Positions 46,615-57,708 are shown, numbered from the stretch's first letter. The stretch is 64,000 nt of DNA from Collimonas sp. OK307 (GCF_900113705.1 NZ_FOQI01000001.1:744001-808000); one strand, 5' to 3'. The notes: a model not told the origin generated them from the sequence alone. Made by a program: numbers and translations.

Positions 46615-47976
46615 ATGAAATCGATCAGTACACGCCTCGCCGTCTGGTACGCCACGGCCGCGACAACGACCCTCGCAGGCCTGTTCGTGGTCGGCTATCT
46701 TCTGCTCCAGCACAACCTTATTCACGGCATCGACATACTGAACCGGTCAGAAGCGGAGGTGATCAAACTGCATCTCATGCACGATTACGATCCGTATGAT
46801 GCCGCCCTGATCGAAAGACGTATTCGCAAAGCATCCGAACGCACCGCATCGCTCTTCTATATCAACGTTCGCGACCAGCAAAGCGGCGCCACTTTCTATT
46901 CCAGCAATTTAAAAGGGCAACCGATCGCCGACGGCGGCGGGCAGAAGATATTCAATACGGAAGTGAGCGACATCGGCAAATTGCGCGTCGTGGAAAATGT
47001 CAGCGGTCCGTTTACCATCACAGTCGGCACCCCGCTGCGCGGAGTGGATCTGGCGCTGGAAGAGTACATCAAAGTCTGTCTCGCGCTGCTCGCCGGAATG
47101 TTGCTTATTAGCATCATCGTGGGCATGCTGCTTAGCCGGCTGGCGCTGCGGCCGGTACGGATGATCAGTGAAACCGCCAATCGCATCCGCTCCGACAACT
47201 TGAGCGAGCGCATCCCGGTAAATGCGGTGCGCGATGAAATATCCGATCTTGCGAAAATGCTCAACCAGACCTTCGATCGTCTCGAATCTTCCTTCAATCA
47301 AATCCGGCGATTCAGCGCCGAGGCCTCGCATGAATTGAAAACCCCGCTCTCCCTGATCCGCCTGTATTCCGAAAAAATGCTGCTTGGCGGCGGCCTCAGT
47401 CCTGCCAATGAGGAGGCGGTCCAGCTACAGCTGGAGGAAGTTGCCAGACTCAACCAGATCATCGAAGAAATGCTGTTCCTTTCACGCGCGGAAGCCCATG
47501 CCATCACGCTTGATTTGAAACAAGTCAGTCCGGTGTATTTCCTAAACAGTTTTGCGCAAGATGCCCGCGTGCTTGCCGAAAGCCAGGGCCGCCTGTTTGC
47601 CCATAACCACACCGGCGCAGGCATGGCCTGTTTTGACGAGAAGCGGATGCGGCAGGTTTTCCTCAATTTGTTGACCAATGCGCTTGGCGCTTCGCCGCCT
47701 GGCGGAAGCGTTACGCTGCGCTCGCAACTGGACGACGGCATTTGGCGCATCTGCGTCGAAGATGAAGGACGCGGCTTACCGGTAGAACAGCATGAGCGCA
47801 TTTTTGAGCGCTTCGTGCGCCTCAACCCGCCGGGTTCCGAAGACAAGGGAAATGGCCTGGGCCTGGCCATTTGCCGCAGCATAGTCGGCTTGCATCACGG
47901 CCGTATTTTTGCCAGTTCAGGTACTAATAACATCGGCCTGCAGATCACCATCGAAATTCCAGCTTCAATGTTGTGA
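46615..47976 (+). CDS. Sensor histidine kinase, partner of the OmpR-type regulator
   Basis: A 453-residue kinase with two membrane helices (residues about 10-30 and 160-182), a periplasmic sensor of about 130 residues, HAMP, the phospho-acceptor FSAEASHELKTPLSLIRLYSEK, and ATPase motifs (LLNLLTNALGA, DEGRGLP, GNGLGLAICRSI). It is a close paralogue of the kinase at 34042-35436. The two sensors share ASLFYINV, SSNLKGQPI and VGTPLRGV-like segments, so they probably respond to related signals. Confidence 0.93.
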   Translation: MKSISTRLAVWYATAATTTLAGLFVVGYLLLQHNLIHGIDILNRSEAEVIKLHLMHDYDPYDAALIERRIRKASERTASLFYINVRDQQSGATFYSSNLKGQPIADGGGQKIFNTEVSDIGKLRVVENVSGPFTITVGTPLRGVDLALEEYIKVCLALLAGMLLISIIVGMLLSRLALRPVRMISETANRIRSDNLSERIPVNAVRDEISDLAKMLNQTFDRLESSFNQIRRFSAEASHELKTPLSLIRLYSEKMLLGGGLSPANEEAVQLQLEEVARLNQIIEEMLFLSRAEAHAITLDLKQVSPVYFLNSFAQDARVLAESQGRLFAHNHTGAGMACFDEKRMRQVFLNLLTNALGASPPGGSVTLRSQLDDGIWRICVEDEGRGLPVEQHERIFERFVRLNPPGSEDKGNGLGLAICRSIVGLHHGRIFASSGTNNIGLQITIEIPASML

Positions 47977-48039
47977 ATGCGGCCATAGATCCGCTCATGG
48001 CCCGCCCCGCGATCGGCCCGGCGTCAACCTGAATAAATT

Positions 48040-48072
48040 TTCAGAAATCATTCACTTTCAATTTACATCACG
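48040..48072 (+). promoter_or_regulatory. Regulator box C: 11-bp repeats upstream of the efflux operon
   Basis: TTCAGAAATCA, TTCACTTTCAA and TTTACATCACG at an 11-bp period, oriented toward the tolC-like gene, 224 bases away. It is the most divergent and most distant of the five boxes. The remainder of the 320-base region 47977-48296 shows no gene. Confidence 0.6.
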
Positions 48073-48296
48073 CATCTAGCATTGAAATATGCTGGTTCTG
48101 CGAGTTGCCGGCCGCTTAAGCATCGAAAATACTCGCTCAGATAACAAAAATGTAATCTCCGGATCTGATATTTGTCCGCGATGCATTGGCATAATCCACG
48201 CAACAACAAGCATCGCCCTGCCCGCTGTCGGTTCCACGCCATCCATCTTGACGTGCCTGCAGAACAGATGCGCGCGAAAACCATCGATGACAACAC

Positions 48297-49658
48297 ATGA
48301 AAAAAATACTTCTGTTCACAATACTGGTTACGCCGTTCGTCTTGCAAAACGTGCAAGCGACCGATCTGCTTTCTTCATGGCAGGCTGCCCGTTCGTATGA
48401 CGCCAATTTCGCCATGGCCAGAGATGCGCTAGCCGTCGGCGCAGAAAACGCCAAACAAGGCGATGCCGCAATACTGCCGCAAGTCACGATGACAGGAGAC
48501 GCCAGTCAATCCACCAGCACCTATCATGCCGGCCAATACGGCATTTCCGATCCAAGCGCGACCAAACAAGGCCAGACTTACAATACGGCGCTGAATCTGA
48601 CGCAACCGATTTATGACGCATCGGCCTTTGCCACGCGCAAGCAATTGAAGAAAAAAACCGTTCAGGCGCAAATCCTGTATCAGGCTGCCGAACAGGACTT
48701 GATCCTGCGTGTGGCGAAAGCCTATTTCGACGTCCTGATCGCACAAGAAAACCTGGCCCTCGTCAACTCGCAAAAGGAAGCCGTCAGTCAACAGCTGGCG
48801 CTGGCCAGGAAAACCTTCGCGGTGGGACGTTCTACCATTACCGACACCAACGAAGCCCAGGCCCGTTACGATGCCATCATCGCCAGTGAAATCTCGGCAA
48901 AAAACGACCTGGTGGTCAAGGCCAATGCTTACCGCAACCTGACCAACCAGCCGCCGACCCGGCTGAACGTGTTTGCGGACCTGCGCATGCCTACCGCTCC
49001 GGAGCCGTCGTCGGTGGACATCTGGATGGGCAAAGCACGCGAAGACAGCCTGACAATACGCGCCCAGCAGATCGATCTGGATATAGCCAGCTTCGATATC
49101 GAGCGATACCGGCTCGAAAATTCTCCGAAATTGTCATTGGTGGCCAGTTACGGGAACCAGACGGAGAACGGCAGTATCTCGACTTCCGGCGGCCGCGACC
49201 GGACCCTGTCCGGGTTCATAGGCCTGCAACTTACCATTCCGCTTTACACCGGCGGACAGCGCAGTTCCCAACTGCGCCAGGCAATATCTTTCCGCGACCA
49301 GCAACGCGATACGCTGGAGCAGATCCGGCGCGACACCGAACAGTCGGCCAGGCAATACTATCTCGGCGTGGAAAGCGGCGCGGCCCAGATCAAGGCATTG
49401 GAACAGGCGAAAACCTCCAGTGCATCATCAGTCGCCTCAAGCAAGATGGGGCGCGAGGTGGGCGTTCGCACCACCGTCGACGTACTCAATGCAGAACAGA
49501 ACTACTACCAGACCGTATACAACCTTGTGTTAGCAAAATATCAATACCTGTTCAACAAACTACAATTATCGGCATCTGTCGGCAATCTGAATGAAGCTGA
49601 GCTGGTCGACGTCAACAGCTGGCTGGCAGCGCAAACCCAGATACAAGAAAAGCATTGA
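48297..49658 (+). CDS. TolC-family outer-membrane efflux protein
   Basis: A 453-residue TolC-type channel. After the signal peptide (ending NVQA) it begins DLLSSWQAARSYDANFAMARDAL, as in TolC, and has the long coiled-coil helices (residues about 110-220 and 310-430) and the FIGLQLTIPLYTGGQRSSQLRQA segment. It forms the outer-membrane and periplasmic tunnel for the pump encoded by the next two genes. Confidence 0.92.
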   Translation: MKKILLFTILVTPFVLQNVQATDLLSSWQAARSYDANFAMARDALAVGAENAKQGDAAILPQVTMTGDASQSTSTYHAGQYGISDPSATKQGQTYNTALNLTQPIYDASAFATRKQLKKKTVQAQILYQAAEQDLILRVAKAYFDVLIAQENLALVNSQKEAVSQQLALARKTFAVGRSTITDTNEAQARYDAIIASEISAKNDLVVKANAYRNLTNQPPTRLNVFADLRMPTAPEPSSVDIWMGKAREDSLTIRAQQIDLDIASFDIERYRLENSPKLSLVASYGNQTENGSISTSGGRDRTLSGFIGLQLTIPLYTGGQRSSQLRQAISFRDQQRDTLEQIRRDTEQSARQYYLGVESGAAQIKALEQAKTSSASSVASSKMGREVGVRTTVDVLNAEQNYYQTVYNLVLAKYQYLFNKLQLSASVGNLNEAELVDVNSWLAAQTQIQEKH

Positions 49659-49720
49659 TCGGCCGCGATCACGCCGCTCTCCCGACATGCCAATTTAATT
49701 TACCGATACCGGGTTACACC

Positions 49721-50893
49721 ATGAAAAAAACAAAAATATCCCATCTGCTGATCCTCAGCTGCGCTGTCATCGGGGCTGGATTAGCCTTGAGTCAGTTTGT
49801 CTCTTTCGGAAAAAATCCGGACAAGACGCAACCCAGGCAGCTTCCCCAAGTGACGGCTACCACCTCGCAGTTACGCGACCTGCCCGTGGAATTTTCCGCC
49901 CAGGGCCATATCGTTCCGCTCAATCAGGTGGATGTGCGCCCGCAGATTACCGCCAGCATTCGCAGTGTCGATTTTCATGAAGGAGATCAGATACACGCCG
50001 GCCAGTTGCTATTCACGCTGGACAATAACGACGCCACCGCCCAGCTCAACCGGGTGCAGGCACAGGCGGCCCAAATACAGGCCCAGCTTGACGATGCCAA
50101 GCGCGACTACAACCGCTCGCGGGAACTGGTCAAGTCCGATTTCATTGCCCCTAGCGCTGTCGATACCGCCGCCAGCAAAGTCGAATCTCTCCAGGCGCAA
50201 CTGCGTGCATCGCGTGCCGACATCGCGAGCGCGCAAGTGCAACTGAGCTATACCCGCATCACCGCGCCGATATCGGCGCAGGCCGGCGCGTTGACCGTCC
50301 ATCCGGGCAGCCTGGCCCAGCAAAGCGCCAGCGCGCCGCTGCTGAGCCTGATCCAGTTCGATCCTATCGCCGCCGAATTCAGCCTGCCGGAACAAGCCCT
50401 GAGTCAGATCGTCGCCGCCCGCCAGACCGGCACAGTCACCGTGGTGGCCGAGGTGCCTGGTGGCAAACCGGTGGAAGGCACGCTTACTTTTGTCAATAAT
50501 ACCGTCAGTTCTGATACCGGGACCATCAGTCTCAAAGCCAATTTCCCGAATCCCGGCAAAAGCCTGTGGCCCGGCGCATTCACCCGCATCACTCTGCGCG
50601 CAGGCGTCAGCAAAGGCGCCGTCGTGCTGCCGCCGCAAGCGGTATTGGAGGGGCCGAAGGGGCGCTTTGTGTACCTGATCGGCGCTGACAGCAAGGTCTC
50701 GGCAATGCCGGTGAAATTATTGCGTATGCAGGATCAGGATGCTGTCATCGACGGTTTGCCGGAAGGTGTGCGCGTGGTCCGCGACGGCGGTCACAATCTG
50801 CGCGCCGGCGCCGCCGTCCGCGTTGTTGCCCAAGCCGAAACCCAGGGCGATGCCAACTCGCCGGCCGTCGCCATCACCGGATCGCAACAATGA
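49721..50893 (+). CDS. RND efflux membrane-fusion protein
   Basis: A 390-residue periplasmic adaptor with an N-terminal membrane anchor. It has the lipoyl/barrel-sandwich halves (VDVRPQITASIRSVDFHEGDQIHAGQLLFTLD and ITAPISAQAGALTVHPGSL), a central helical hairpin and the beta-barrel and membrane-proximal domains (GAFTRITLRAGVSKGAVVLPPQAV). The start at 49721 gives a proper anchor. Its stop overlaps the RND gene start (ATGA). Confidence 0.92.
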   Translation: MKKTKISHLLILSCAVIGAGLALSQFVSFGKNPDKTQPRQLPQVTATTSQLRDLPVEFSAQGHIVPLNQVDVRPQITASIRSVDFHEGDQIHAGQLLFTLDNNDATAQLNRVQAQAAQIQAQLDDAKRDYNRSRELVKSDFIAPSAVDTAASKVESLQAQLRASRADIASAQVQLSYTRITAPISAQAGALTVHPGSLAQQSASAPLLSLIQFDPIAAEFSLPEQALSQIVAARQTGTVTVVAEVPGGKPVEGTLTFVNNTVSSDTGTISLKANFPNPGKSLWPGAFTRITLRAGVSKGAVVLPPQAVLEGPKGRFVYLIGADSKVSAMPVKLLRMQDQDAVIDGLPEGVRVVRDGGHNLRAGAAVRVVAQAETQGDANSPAVAITGSQQ

Positions 50894-53800
50894 ACATTTC
50901 AGAATTCTGCATGCAGCGTCCGATTGCCACCATGCTGCTGTGGCTAAGCGTGATCGTCGGCGGGGCTGCCTGCTGGCTGCAACTGCCGATTTCCGCCTTG
51001 CCCGATTACGACATGCCGACGATTCAGGTGAAGGCAAATCTGTCCGGAGGCAGTCCGGAAACCATGTCCACATCGGTCGCCACGCCGCTGGAAAAGCAAT
51101 TTTCGGCGATACCGGGCCTGCTGGCGCTGACCTCGAGCAGCATACAAGGTGAAACCCAGATCACCCTGGAATTTGATCCCGCCAGGAATATCGATGCCGC
51201 TGCCGGCGACGTCCAGGCGGCCCTGTACCGCGCCACCCGTTCGCTACCGGCGGAAATGACAACGCCGCCATCGTACAAGAAAATCAATCCCGCCGACGCC
51301 CCCATCATCCTGATCGGCCTCAACTCTCCGACACTCAAGCTGACTGAACTCAACGGCTATTCCGACAATTTGATCGTGCCAGCCCTGTCAACGCTCAGCG
51401 GCGTGGCCCAGGTCATGGTCACCGGTCAAAAGCGCTATGCCGTGCGGATTGAGATCGACCCGGAGCGCCTGGCGGCCATCGACCTGAGTTTGTCCGACGT
51501 CAGCAATGCCTTGAAAGCGGCCAATTCCAACGCGCCGATCGGGCAGCTCGACAACAAGCGCCAGATGCTGATGCTGCAAATGTCCGATGGCCTCATGAAA
51601 GCTGAGGATTTCGGCAAAGTGATTATTGCGACACGCCGCGGCCAGCCGATCAAGCTGTCGGATATCGCAAAAGTCGAAGACAGCATCGAAAACAACCAGA
51701 ACAGCAGTACCATCAATGGCGAAAGCTCGATTTTATTAACCGTGCAACGCCAGCCTGGCGCCAATACCGTCGCCACCGTCGACGCCATCAAGGCCATGCT
51801 GCCGATACTGCAAAGCCAGATGCCAGCCTCGGTGCAAGTCAAAATGCTGAGCGACCGTTCGATATCGATCCGGCAGGCTATCCATGACGTCAACCTGACC
51901 ATGTTGCTGACGATCGCACTGGTGATCATGGTTATCCTGCTTTTCCTGCGGCACGCGTCAGCTACGCTCATCCCCTCCATCAGCGTGCCGATCTCCCTGC
52001 TAGGCACCTTCGGCCTGATGTACGCCTTCGGCCTGAGCCTCAACAACATATCGCTGATGGGCCTGACGATTGCCGTCGGCCTGGAGGTCGACGATGCCAT
52101 CGTGGTCCTGGAAAACATCATGCGCTACATCGAAGAAGGCATGGCGCCCTTCCCTGCCGCCGTGCGCGGCGCGCGTGAAGTCGGCTTTACCGTGATCTCG
52201 ATTTCGATTTCGCTGGTGGCGGTATTCATTCCGATTTTCTTCATGCCGGGAACCATCGGCCTGCTGTTTCACGAATTTGCGATCGTGGTGTCGCTGTCGA
52301 TTCTGGTGTCGGCCGCAGTTGCGCTGACCCTGATTCCTATCCTGGTGCCGATGCTGATCAAGAACATCGCTGCGCACCATGAGACGCAACCCGAGACAGC
52401 CGCCTGGAGCCGCCGCTTCGAAGCCATGTTCGAGCGCATGCTGGCCACTTATCAAAAAGGTCTGGAGTGGTCGCTGAATCATCGCAATACAGTCCTGGCG
52501 GTGGCCCTGGCAACCTTCGTTCTTACCGCCTGGCTGTATGCCGGCGCATCGAAGGGATTTTTTCCGCAAGAAGATATCGGCCAGATATCCGCCAATGTCG
52601 ATACGCCTGAAGATATGTCCTACGAAGGGCGACTGGCGGTGCTGACGCAGATTGAAGAACGTCTCCTGAAAGACGCCAGCATCGCCGATTTCGCCTCTAA
52701 GGTAGACCACGATACTACCGCCTTTGTCATCACGCTCAAAGACAAGGGGCAACGGCCGCCCATGCCAGCGGTACTTGCACAGTTGAGAAAGGACGCCAAT
52801 TTCATTCCAGGCATCCGGGTACTTTTCAGTCCGGTTCAAAACCTTAAGATCGGCGGCCGCAGCTCCAAGAGTACCTATCAATATACCTTGCAGTCCGTCA
52901 CCCCCGGTCAACTGGACGTGTGGGCTGACAAACTGATGGAGTCCATGAGGAAATCGAATGTCTTCGTCGGCCTCAATTCAGATTCTCAAAAAAATGGCAT
53001 GCAAGCGCAGCTGAACGTGGACCGGGAAAAGGCATCGCTGCTGGGCGTCGATATGGCAAGCATCCGCAATACGCTATATGCCGCTTACGGCACCCGGCAG
53101 GTCTCCACCATCTACGCGCCGGAAGACAGTTATCAGGTAATCATGGAAGTCGTCAGCCAGAACCGGCGCGACGAAAGCGACCTGTCGAAAATCTATGTCC
53201 GCAGCAGCACCAGCAATACCCTGGTACCGCTGAGCGCCTTCGCCACCGTCACACGCAGCAAAGGCACGATGGCCATCAATCATCAGGGGCAACTGCCGGC
53301 CGTCACCATTTCCTTCGACCTCACCCCCGGCAAGTCGCTGTCTGACGCCAGTGCCGCCATCGACACAGCAAAACAGGAGATCGGCCTGCCTACTTCAATC
53401 TTCGGCGCCTATGCCGGACAGGCCGCGTTATTCCAGCAATCGCAGAGCACACAACTCTGGCTGATCCTGATCGCCGTGGCCGTCATTTATGTAGTGCTCG
53501 GCATGTTGTACGAAAGCTGGATTCATCCGGTGACGATATTGCTGGGCATACCGTCCGCCGCGGTCGGTGCTTTGCTGGCATTGCGGATAACCGGACTGGA
53601 ACTGTCTTTCATCGCCATGATCGGTATCTTGCTGCTGGTCGGGGTGGTCAAGAAGAATGCGATCATGATGATCGATTTTGCGCTGGAAGCACAACGCCGC
53701 GACGGCTTGCCGCCGGCGCTGGCAATCCGCAAGGCTTGCCAGCAACGCTTCCGGCCGATCATGATGACAACATTCTGTGCCATCATGGGCGCCTTGCCGA

Positions 53801-53982
53801 TTGCACTCGGTATAGGCGCAGGTGCTGAATTGCGTCAGCCGCTGGGTATCGCCATCGTCGGCGGCCTGCTGTTCTCCCAGTTGATTACCTTGTTTATCAC
53901 ACCGGTGCTTTATCTGTGGTTCGATCAGCTAGGGGAAAAAATCGGTTCGAATCGAGGCAAAACGACATTGTCGGAAATTTAA
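50890..53982 (+). CDS. RND efflux transporter (HAE1/MdtB-MdtC type)
   Basis: A 1030-residue, 12-helix inner-membrane proton-driven exporter. It has the N-terminal [34 protein letters not shown], the proton-relay Asp pair in helix 4 ([14 protein letters not shown]), two large periplasmic porter domains and [14 protein letters not shown] in helix 10. It resembles MdtB/MdtC drug and bile-salt pumps more than CusA, as it lacks a clear methionine relay. With the adaptor and TolC-like genes it forms a tripartite exporter; substrates might be drugs, metal chelates or an exported metallophore. Confidence 0.93.
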   Translation: MNISEFCMQRPIATMLLWLSVIVGGAACWLQLPISALPDYDMPTIQVKANLSGGSPETMSTSVATPLEKQFSAIPGLLALTSSSIQGETQITLEFDPARNIDAAAGDVQAALYRATRSLPAEMTTPPSYKKINPADAPIILIGLNSPTLKLTELNGYSDNLIVPALSTLSGVAQVMVTGQKRYAVRIEIDPERLAAIDLSLSDVSNALKAANSNAPIGQLDNKRQMLMLQMSDGLMKAEDFGKVIIATRRGQPIKLSDIAKVEDSIENNQNSSTINGESSILLTVQRQPGANTVATVDAIKAMLPILQSQMPASVQVKMLSDRSISIRQAIHDVNLTMLLTIALVIMVILLFLRHASATLIPSISVPISLLGTFGLMYAFGLSLNNISLMGLTIAVGLEVDDAIVVLENIMRYIEEGMAPFPAAVRGAREVGFTVISISISLVAVFIPIFFMPGTIGLLFHEFAIVVSLSILVSAAVALTLIPILVPMLIKNIAAHHETQPETAAWSRRFEAMFERMLATYQKGLEWSLNHRNTVLAVALATFVLTAWLYAGASKGFFPQEDIGQISANVDTPEDMSYEGRLAVLTQIEERLLKDASIADFASKVDHDTTAFVITLKDKGQRPPMPAVLAQLRKDANFIPGIRVLFSPVQNLKIGGRSSKSTYQYTLQSVTPGQLDVWADKLMESMRKSNVFVGLNSDSQKNGMQAQLNVDREKASLLGVDMASIRNTLYAAYGTRQVSTIYAPEDSYQVIMEVVSQNRRDESDLSKIYVRSSTSNTLVPLSAFATVTRSKGTMAINHQGQLPAVTISFDLTPGKSLSDASAAIDTAKQEIGLPTSIFGAYAGQAALFQQSQSTQLWLILIAVAVIYVVLGMLYESWIHPVTILLGIPSAAVGALLALRITGLELSFIAMIGILLLVGVVKKNAIMMIDFALEAQRRDGLPPALAIRKACQQRFRPIMMTTFCAIMGALPIALGIGAGAELRQPLGIAIVGGLLFSQLITLFITPVLYLWFDQLGEKIGSNRGKTTLSEI

Positions 53983-54011
53983 TCCAGAAATCCAATTCAG
54001 AAATTCAGTCC

Positions 54012-54701
54012 ATGATAAAAATCCTGCTGGTCGAAGATCAACAAACCGCCGCCAACTATATCTCCAAAGGCCTGCGGGAAGAAGGAATGGCGGTCGACAT
54101 CGCCAATAACGGTCCTGACGGTTTGCATTTTTTGTTGACGAACGATTACGACGTCGCCATTCTCGACATCATGCTGCCCGGGCTGGATGGCTGGAGCATT
54201 CTGGAAACCGCGCGTCGCGCCGGCAGGCAAACGCCGATACTTTTTTTGACCGCGCGCGACGAAATCAACGATCGCGTACGCGGCCTGGAACTTGGCGCCG
54301 ACGACTATCTGGTCAAACCCTTCGCCTATAGCGAATTGCTGGCGCGCATTCGCGTCATTCTGCGGCGCTACTCGGCGCCACGCCCGAGTAGCGAAACCAC
54401 CATGCTCCAGATTGGCGACCTGACGCTGGATTTACTCAAACATCGCGCAATGCGGAACAACGATCGCCTGGAGCTCACCCCCAAGGAATTCGCGCTGCTG
54501 AGCCTGTTGATGCGTCGTGGCGGCGAAGTAACCTCCCGTACCGTGCTGGCCGAACAGATATGGGATATGAATTTCGATTCCGACACCAACGTGGTAGAAG
54601 TCGCCGTGCGCCGCCTGCGTACCAAAGTGGACGATCCTTACCCGAGCAAATTACTCCATACCGTAAGAGGAGTCGGCTATGTCCTCGAACTACGCGACTA
54701 A
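54012..54701 (+). CDS. OmpR-family response regulator of the efflux operon
   Basis: A 229-residue regulator with receiver ([18 protein letters not shown], phospho-Asp in [27 protein letters not shown]) and winged helix ([43 protein letters not shown]). Sequence type CusR/CopR. The start at 54012 was chosen as an upstream extension is unlike the family. It lies 29 bases after the RND gene and overlaps the kinase gene by 23 bases. Confidence 0.92.
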   Translation: MIKILLVEDQQTAANYISKGLREEGMAVDIANNGPDGLHFLLTNDYDVAILDIMLPGLDGWSILETARRAGRQTPILFLTARDEINDRVRGLELGADDYLVKPFAYSELLARIRVILRRYSAPRPSSETTMLQIGDLTLDLLKHRAMRNNDRLELTPKEFALLSLLMRRGGEVTSRTVLAEQIWDMNFDSDTNVVEVAVRRLRTKVDDPYPSKLLHTVRGVGYVLELRD

Positions 54702-56190
54702 CCCGATGTTCGCTCGCCAGGGCAACCTGCGGATGCGAATGTTCGATCCTCGCCTCTGGCCTCTTACCGTACGGTTGACGCTGCTGTTTTCTGCATCGAT
54801 GGTAATCATCCTGCTTAGCGTTTCCAGCTTTCTGTATGAGAAGGTAGAACACCAGATCTATCAAAAAGACCAAACCGAGCTACTGCATGCAATCGCGCTC
54901 CAGGAAGAAATGGTACGTGCCCTGGAGAACAACCAGGCGCCGGGCATGTGGCAACAGGAATGGCGCGAGCATATGGAGAAATCCGATCGGCTGTGGTTCC
55001 GCCTGACAGCACCTGGTGATCCGGCACATACGGGAGCGTCGGAAACGTCGGAACTCTCCGGCGTGACTGTTCCGTTTGATAAATTTCCCGCAGTCTCGTC
55101 ATCCTCCAGTCCGGAGTTCAAAATCTGGAAAGCAAAAAAAGTGGGCGGCAATCACCCACGCTACATGTTGACCAACGTCGCGATCACTACCCAGCCCGGC
55201 CGGACATGGTCTCTCCAGGCCGCACTTGACGTGACGCAAAGCCGTGCCATCATCAATGAATACTGGGAAGGCCTCGCGCTGATGCTATGCGCCGTCACGA
55301 TCTTCTCCACTTGCTTCGGCTTTTTTGTTGCCCACAAGGGGCTCGCGCCAGTCAGGGCTATCAGCAGCGCTATCGAACGCATCAGCATCGAAAAACTGGA
55401 TACACGCATCGGCAATCAACCCTGGCCCTCCGATTTAAGAGTGCTGGCCCAGACGTTCGACGCCATGTTAGGCCGGCTGGAAAATTCATTCGATCAGTTA
55501 TCGCGCTTCTCTTCAGATCTGGCACATGAGTTCCGGTCGCCGATCAACAATCTGGTGGCCGCTGCCGGCGTCACGCTTTCCCGCGACAGGGACCCGGCCG
55601 ATTATAAGGACACGCTTGCCACCGTTGTGGATGAAGGCGAACGCTTGTCACGAATGGTGTCTGGTATGTTGTTCCTGGCGAGAACGGAAAACGCGACACA
55701 AGCCATACATCTGGAAACCTTGCAAACCGGTGATGAATTCAAGAAAGTACTCGACTTCTTCGAAGCACTGGCCGAAGAAAAAGATGTCACATTGAACGCT
55801 CACGGCGACATCGTGATTTGTGCCGATCCTTTGCTGCTGCGGCGCGCGCTCTCCAATCTGATCATGAATGCGCTCCGCTACACATCGCCAAAGGGCCACA
55901 TTACATTGCGGGCAGAACCGGGCGGCTCCATGGTTTTGCTGTCGGTGAGCGATTCCGGCGCCGGCATCAGTTCGGAACATTTGCCGCATCTGTTCGATCG
56001 ATTCTATCGGGCTGATATTTCCCGCAGCTCGGGTGAAAATACCGGCCTGGGTTTGGCGGTGACTAAATCTATTGTCGAATTGCACGGCGGGAGCATTGAT
56101 GTCACCAGTACCATTGGTAGCGGCACCTGCTTCACATTTACGCTCCCGACAAAAGGCCATGCCATTACGCCGGAGCGACCCCTGATATAG
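54679..56190 (+). CDS. Sensor histidine kinase, heavy-metal (CusS) type
   Basis: A 503-residue kinase: two membrane helices (residues about 32-55 and 195-220), a periplasmic sensor of about 135 residues, HAMP, the phospho-acceptor helix [28 protein letters not shown], and ATPase motifs ([34 protein letters not shown]). The sequence RSPINNL and overall length fit the heavy-metal sensor kinase group (CusS/IrlS). The AGAGGAG ribosome site supports the first ATG at 54679. It probably senses a metal or another stress that requires the pump encoded upstream. Confidence 0.9.
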   Translation: MSSNYATNPMFARQGNLRMRMFDPRLWPLTVRLTLLFSASMVIILLSVSSFLYEKVEHQIYQKDQTELLHAIALQEEMVRALENNQAPGMWQQEWREHMEKSDRLWFRLTAPGDPAHTGASETSELSGVTVPFDKFPAVSSSSSPEFKIWKAKKVGGNHPRYMLTNVAITTQPGRTWSLQAALDVTQSRAIINEYWEGLALMLCAVTIFSTCFGFFVAHKGLAPVRAISSAIERISIEKLDTRIGNQPWPSDLRVLAQTFDAMLGRLENSFDQLSRFSSDLAHEFRSPINNLVAAAGVTLSRDRDPADYKDTLATVVDEGERLSRMVSGMLFLARTENATQAIHLETLQTGDEFKKVLDFFEALAEEKDVTLNAHGDIVICADPLLLRRALSNLIMNALRYTSPKGHITLRAEPGGSMVLLSVSDSGAGISSEHLPHLFDRFYRADISRSSGENTGLGLAVTKSIVELHGGSIDVTSTIGSGTCFTFTLPTKGHAITPERPLI

Positions 56191-56256
56191 ACCGAATTTC
56201 AGCAGAAATTTCTACTTAAGTTTCGGCAAAAGCAGCGGCCAGATTCGTCTCTTTTA

Positions 56257-57618
56257 TTATTTGCCGAGTTCATGCATCGGGGTGCGATAGGTCTCGCGCG
56301 CCGTAGCTGCGGAGATGGCGGAGATGATCGCGGTAGCGCTAACGAATATCGCCACAGGTATCCAGCCATCCGCGCCAGGTTTCAAGATCGCGGCGCTGAT
56401 ACTCGGTGCGAAACCACCCAGGGCAAAACCGATCTGAGTACCGATGGCCATGCCGGACAGGCGCACCCGGGTATCGAACATTTCGCCATACAAGGATGGC
56501 CAGACACCGTTTGCCGCACTATACACAACGCCAGACAAAAGCAAGCCGAAAACAAAGATCAGCGGGATGTTGGCCTGACTGATACTCCACAGATAAGGCC
56601 AGATCAGGAAGGCGCAAGCCAGCCCGCCAAAGATGAACACAGGCTTGCGGCCGATACGGTCCGACAATGCGGCGAAAGCCGGAATCGCCGCCAGCGCCAC
56701 CACATTTGCCAATACCAGCACGGTCAGCATGGTGGCGCGTGGAATATGGATGGTGTTGACTGCGTATGACAACGTAAACACACTGAAAATCGTGCTCACC
56801 ACAGAGATCTGGGCGGCAAAGATGACCCGCGCAAGGCTCTTCTTATGCTCGCGCAGCAGCACCATGAACGGCAGTTTTGTTTCCTTCTCTCCCTGTGCCT
56901 GCGACTTTTCCTGTTCGAAAGCTGGTGTCTCGGGCAAGGTGCGGCGCACCCAGATCCCAACCCACACCACGATCGCGCTCAGAAAAAATGGAATGCGCCA
57001 CCCCCAGGACAATAACTGATCTTCAGGCAGCGCTGAAATCGGCAGGAAAACCAGGGTGGCGAGAATCAGGCCGGCCTGGGTTCCGCTCAGGGTGAAGCTT
57101 GTAAAAAAAGCACGTCGATGCGGTGGTGCATGTTCCAGCGTCATCGAATTGGCGCCGGCCTGTTCTCCTGCAGCCGACACACCTTGCAGCATGCGCAGTA
57201 TCACCAGCATGATCGGGGCCGCGATACCGACCTGCCCATAAGTTGGCAATAAACCGACCGTGAAGGTAGATACCCCCATCAACAACAACGTAAAGGTGAG
57301 TACCTTTTTGCGCCCGTATCTGTCGCCGATATGCCCCAGCACTACCGCGCCGATCGGCCGCGTCACGTAACCGACACCGAACGTGGCGAAAGCTGCGATG
57401 GTAGCCGTTACCGGGTCGAACGACGGGAAAAATATCTTGCCGAACACCAGTGCGGCCGCAGTGCCGTAGATGAAAAAATCGTAATACTCGACCGCGCTGC
57501 CGATCCAGCTGGCCAGCGCTGCCTTACGCGGTGAACGAGTGGCGGCCTGCGGCGCCGCAATGGCAGCGCTGGTCGCGCCTGGCGTCCGAATTTGTTTCGA
57601 TACTGTAGATGTAGACAT
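56257..57618 (-). CDS. MFS transporter, MHS family (ShiA-like shikimate/dehydroshikimate symporter)
   Basis: A 453-residue transporter with 12 helices. It has the MHS pattern GSAVEYYDFFIYGTAAALVFGKIFFP in helix 1, the loop 2-3 motif GHIGDRYGRKKVL and LQGVSAAGEQAGANSMTLEHAP. It resembles the E. coli shikimate transporter ShiA. With the dehydroshikimate dehydratase and shikimate dehydrogenase genes upstream on the same strand, import of shikimate or quinate is the best guess. Confidence 0.88.
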   Translation of the reverse strand: MSTSTVSKQIRTPGATSAAIAAPQAATRSPRKAALASWIGSAVEYYDFFIYGTAAALVFGKIFFPSFDPVTATIAAFATFGVGYVTRPIGAVVLGHIGDRYGRKKVLTFTLLLMGVSTFTVGLLPTYGQVGIAAPIMLVILRMLQGVSAAGEQAGANSMTLEHAPPHRRAFFTSFTLSGTQAGLILATLVFLPISALPEDQLLSWGWRIPFFLSAIVVWVGIWVRRTLPETPAFEQEKSQAQGEKETKLPFMVLLREHKKSLARVIFAAQISVVSTIFSVFTLSYAVNTIHIPRATMLTVLVLANVVALAAIPAFAALSDRIGRKPVFIFGGLACAFLIWPYLWSISQANIPLIFVFGLLLSGVVYSAANGVWPSLYGEMFDTRVRLSGMAIGTQIGFALGGFAPSISAAILKPGADGWIPVAIFVSATAIISAISAATARETYRTPMHELGK

Positions 57619-57708
57619 AACGTCCTCGATGATCTATAGGTTATTTTTTACACGAAGAGAACGAATTCCCTACATGATAATGTTGAAATGACGTGTTAAA
57701 GCGACGCG

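Noticed and set aside
56200-56235. TTCAG-type box after the efflux kinase gene
   Set aside because: The spacing is not 11 bp and no gene follows in that orientation.
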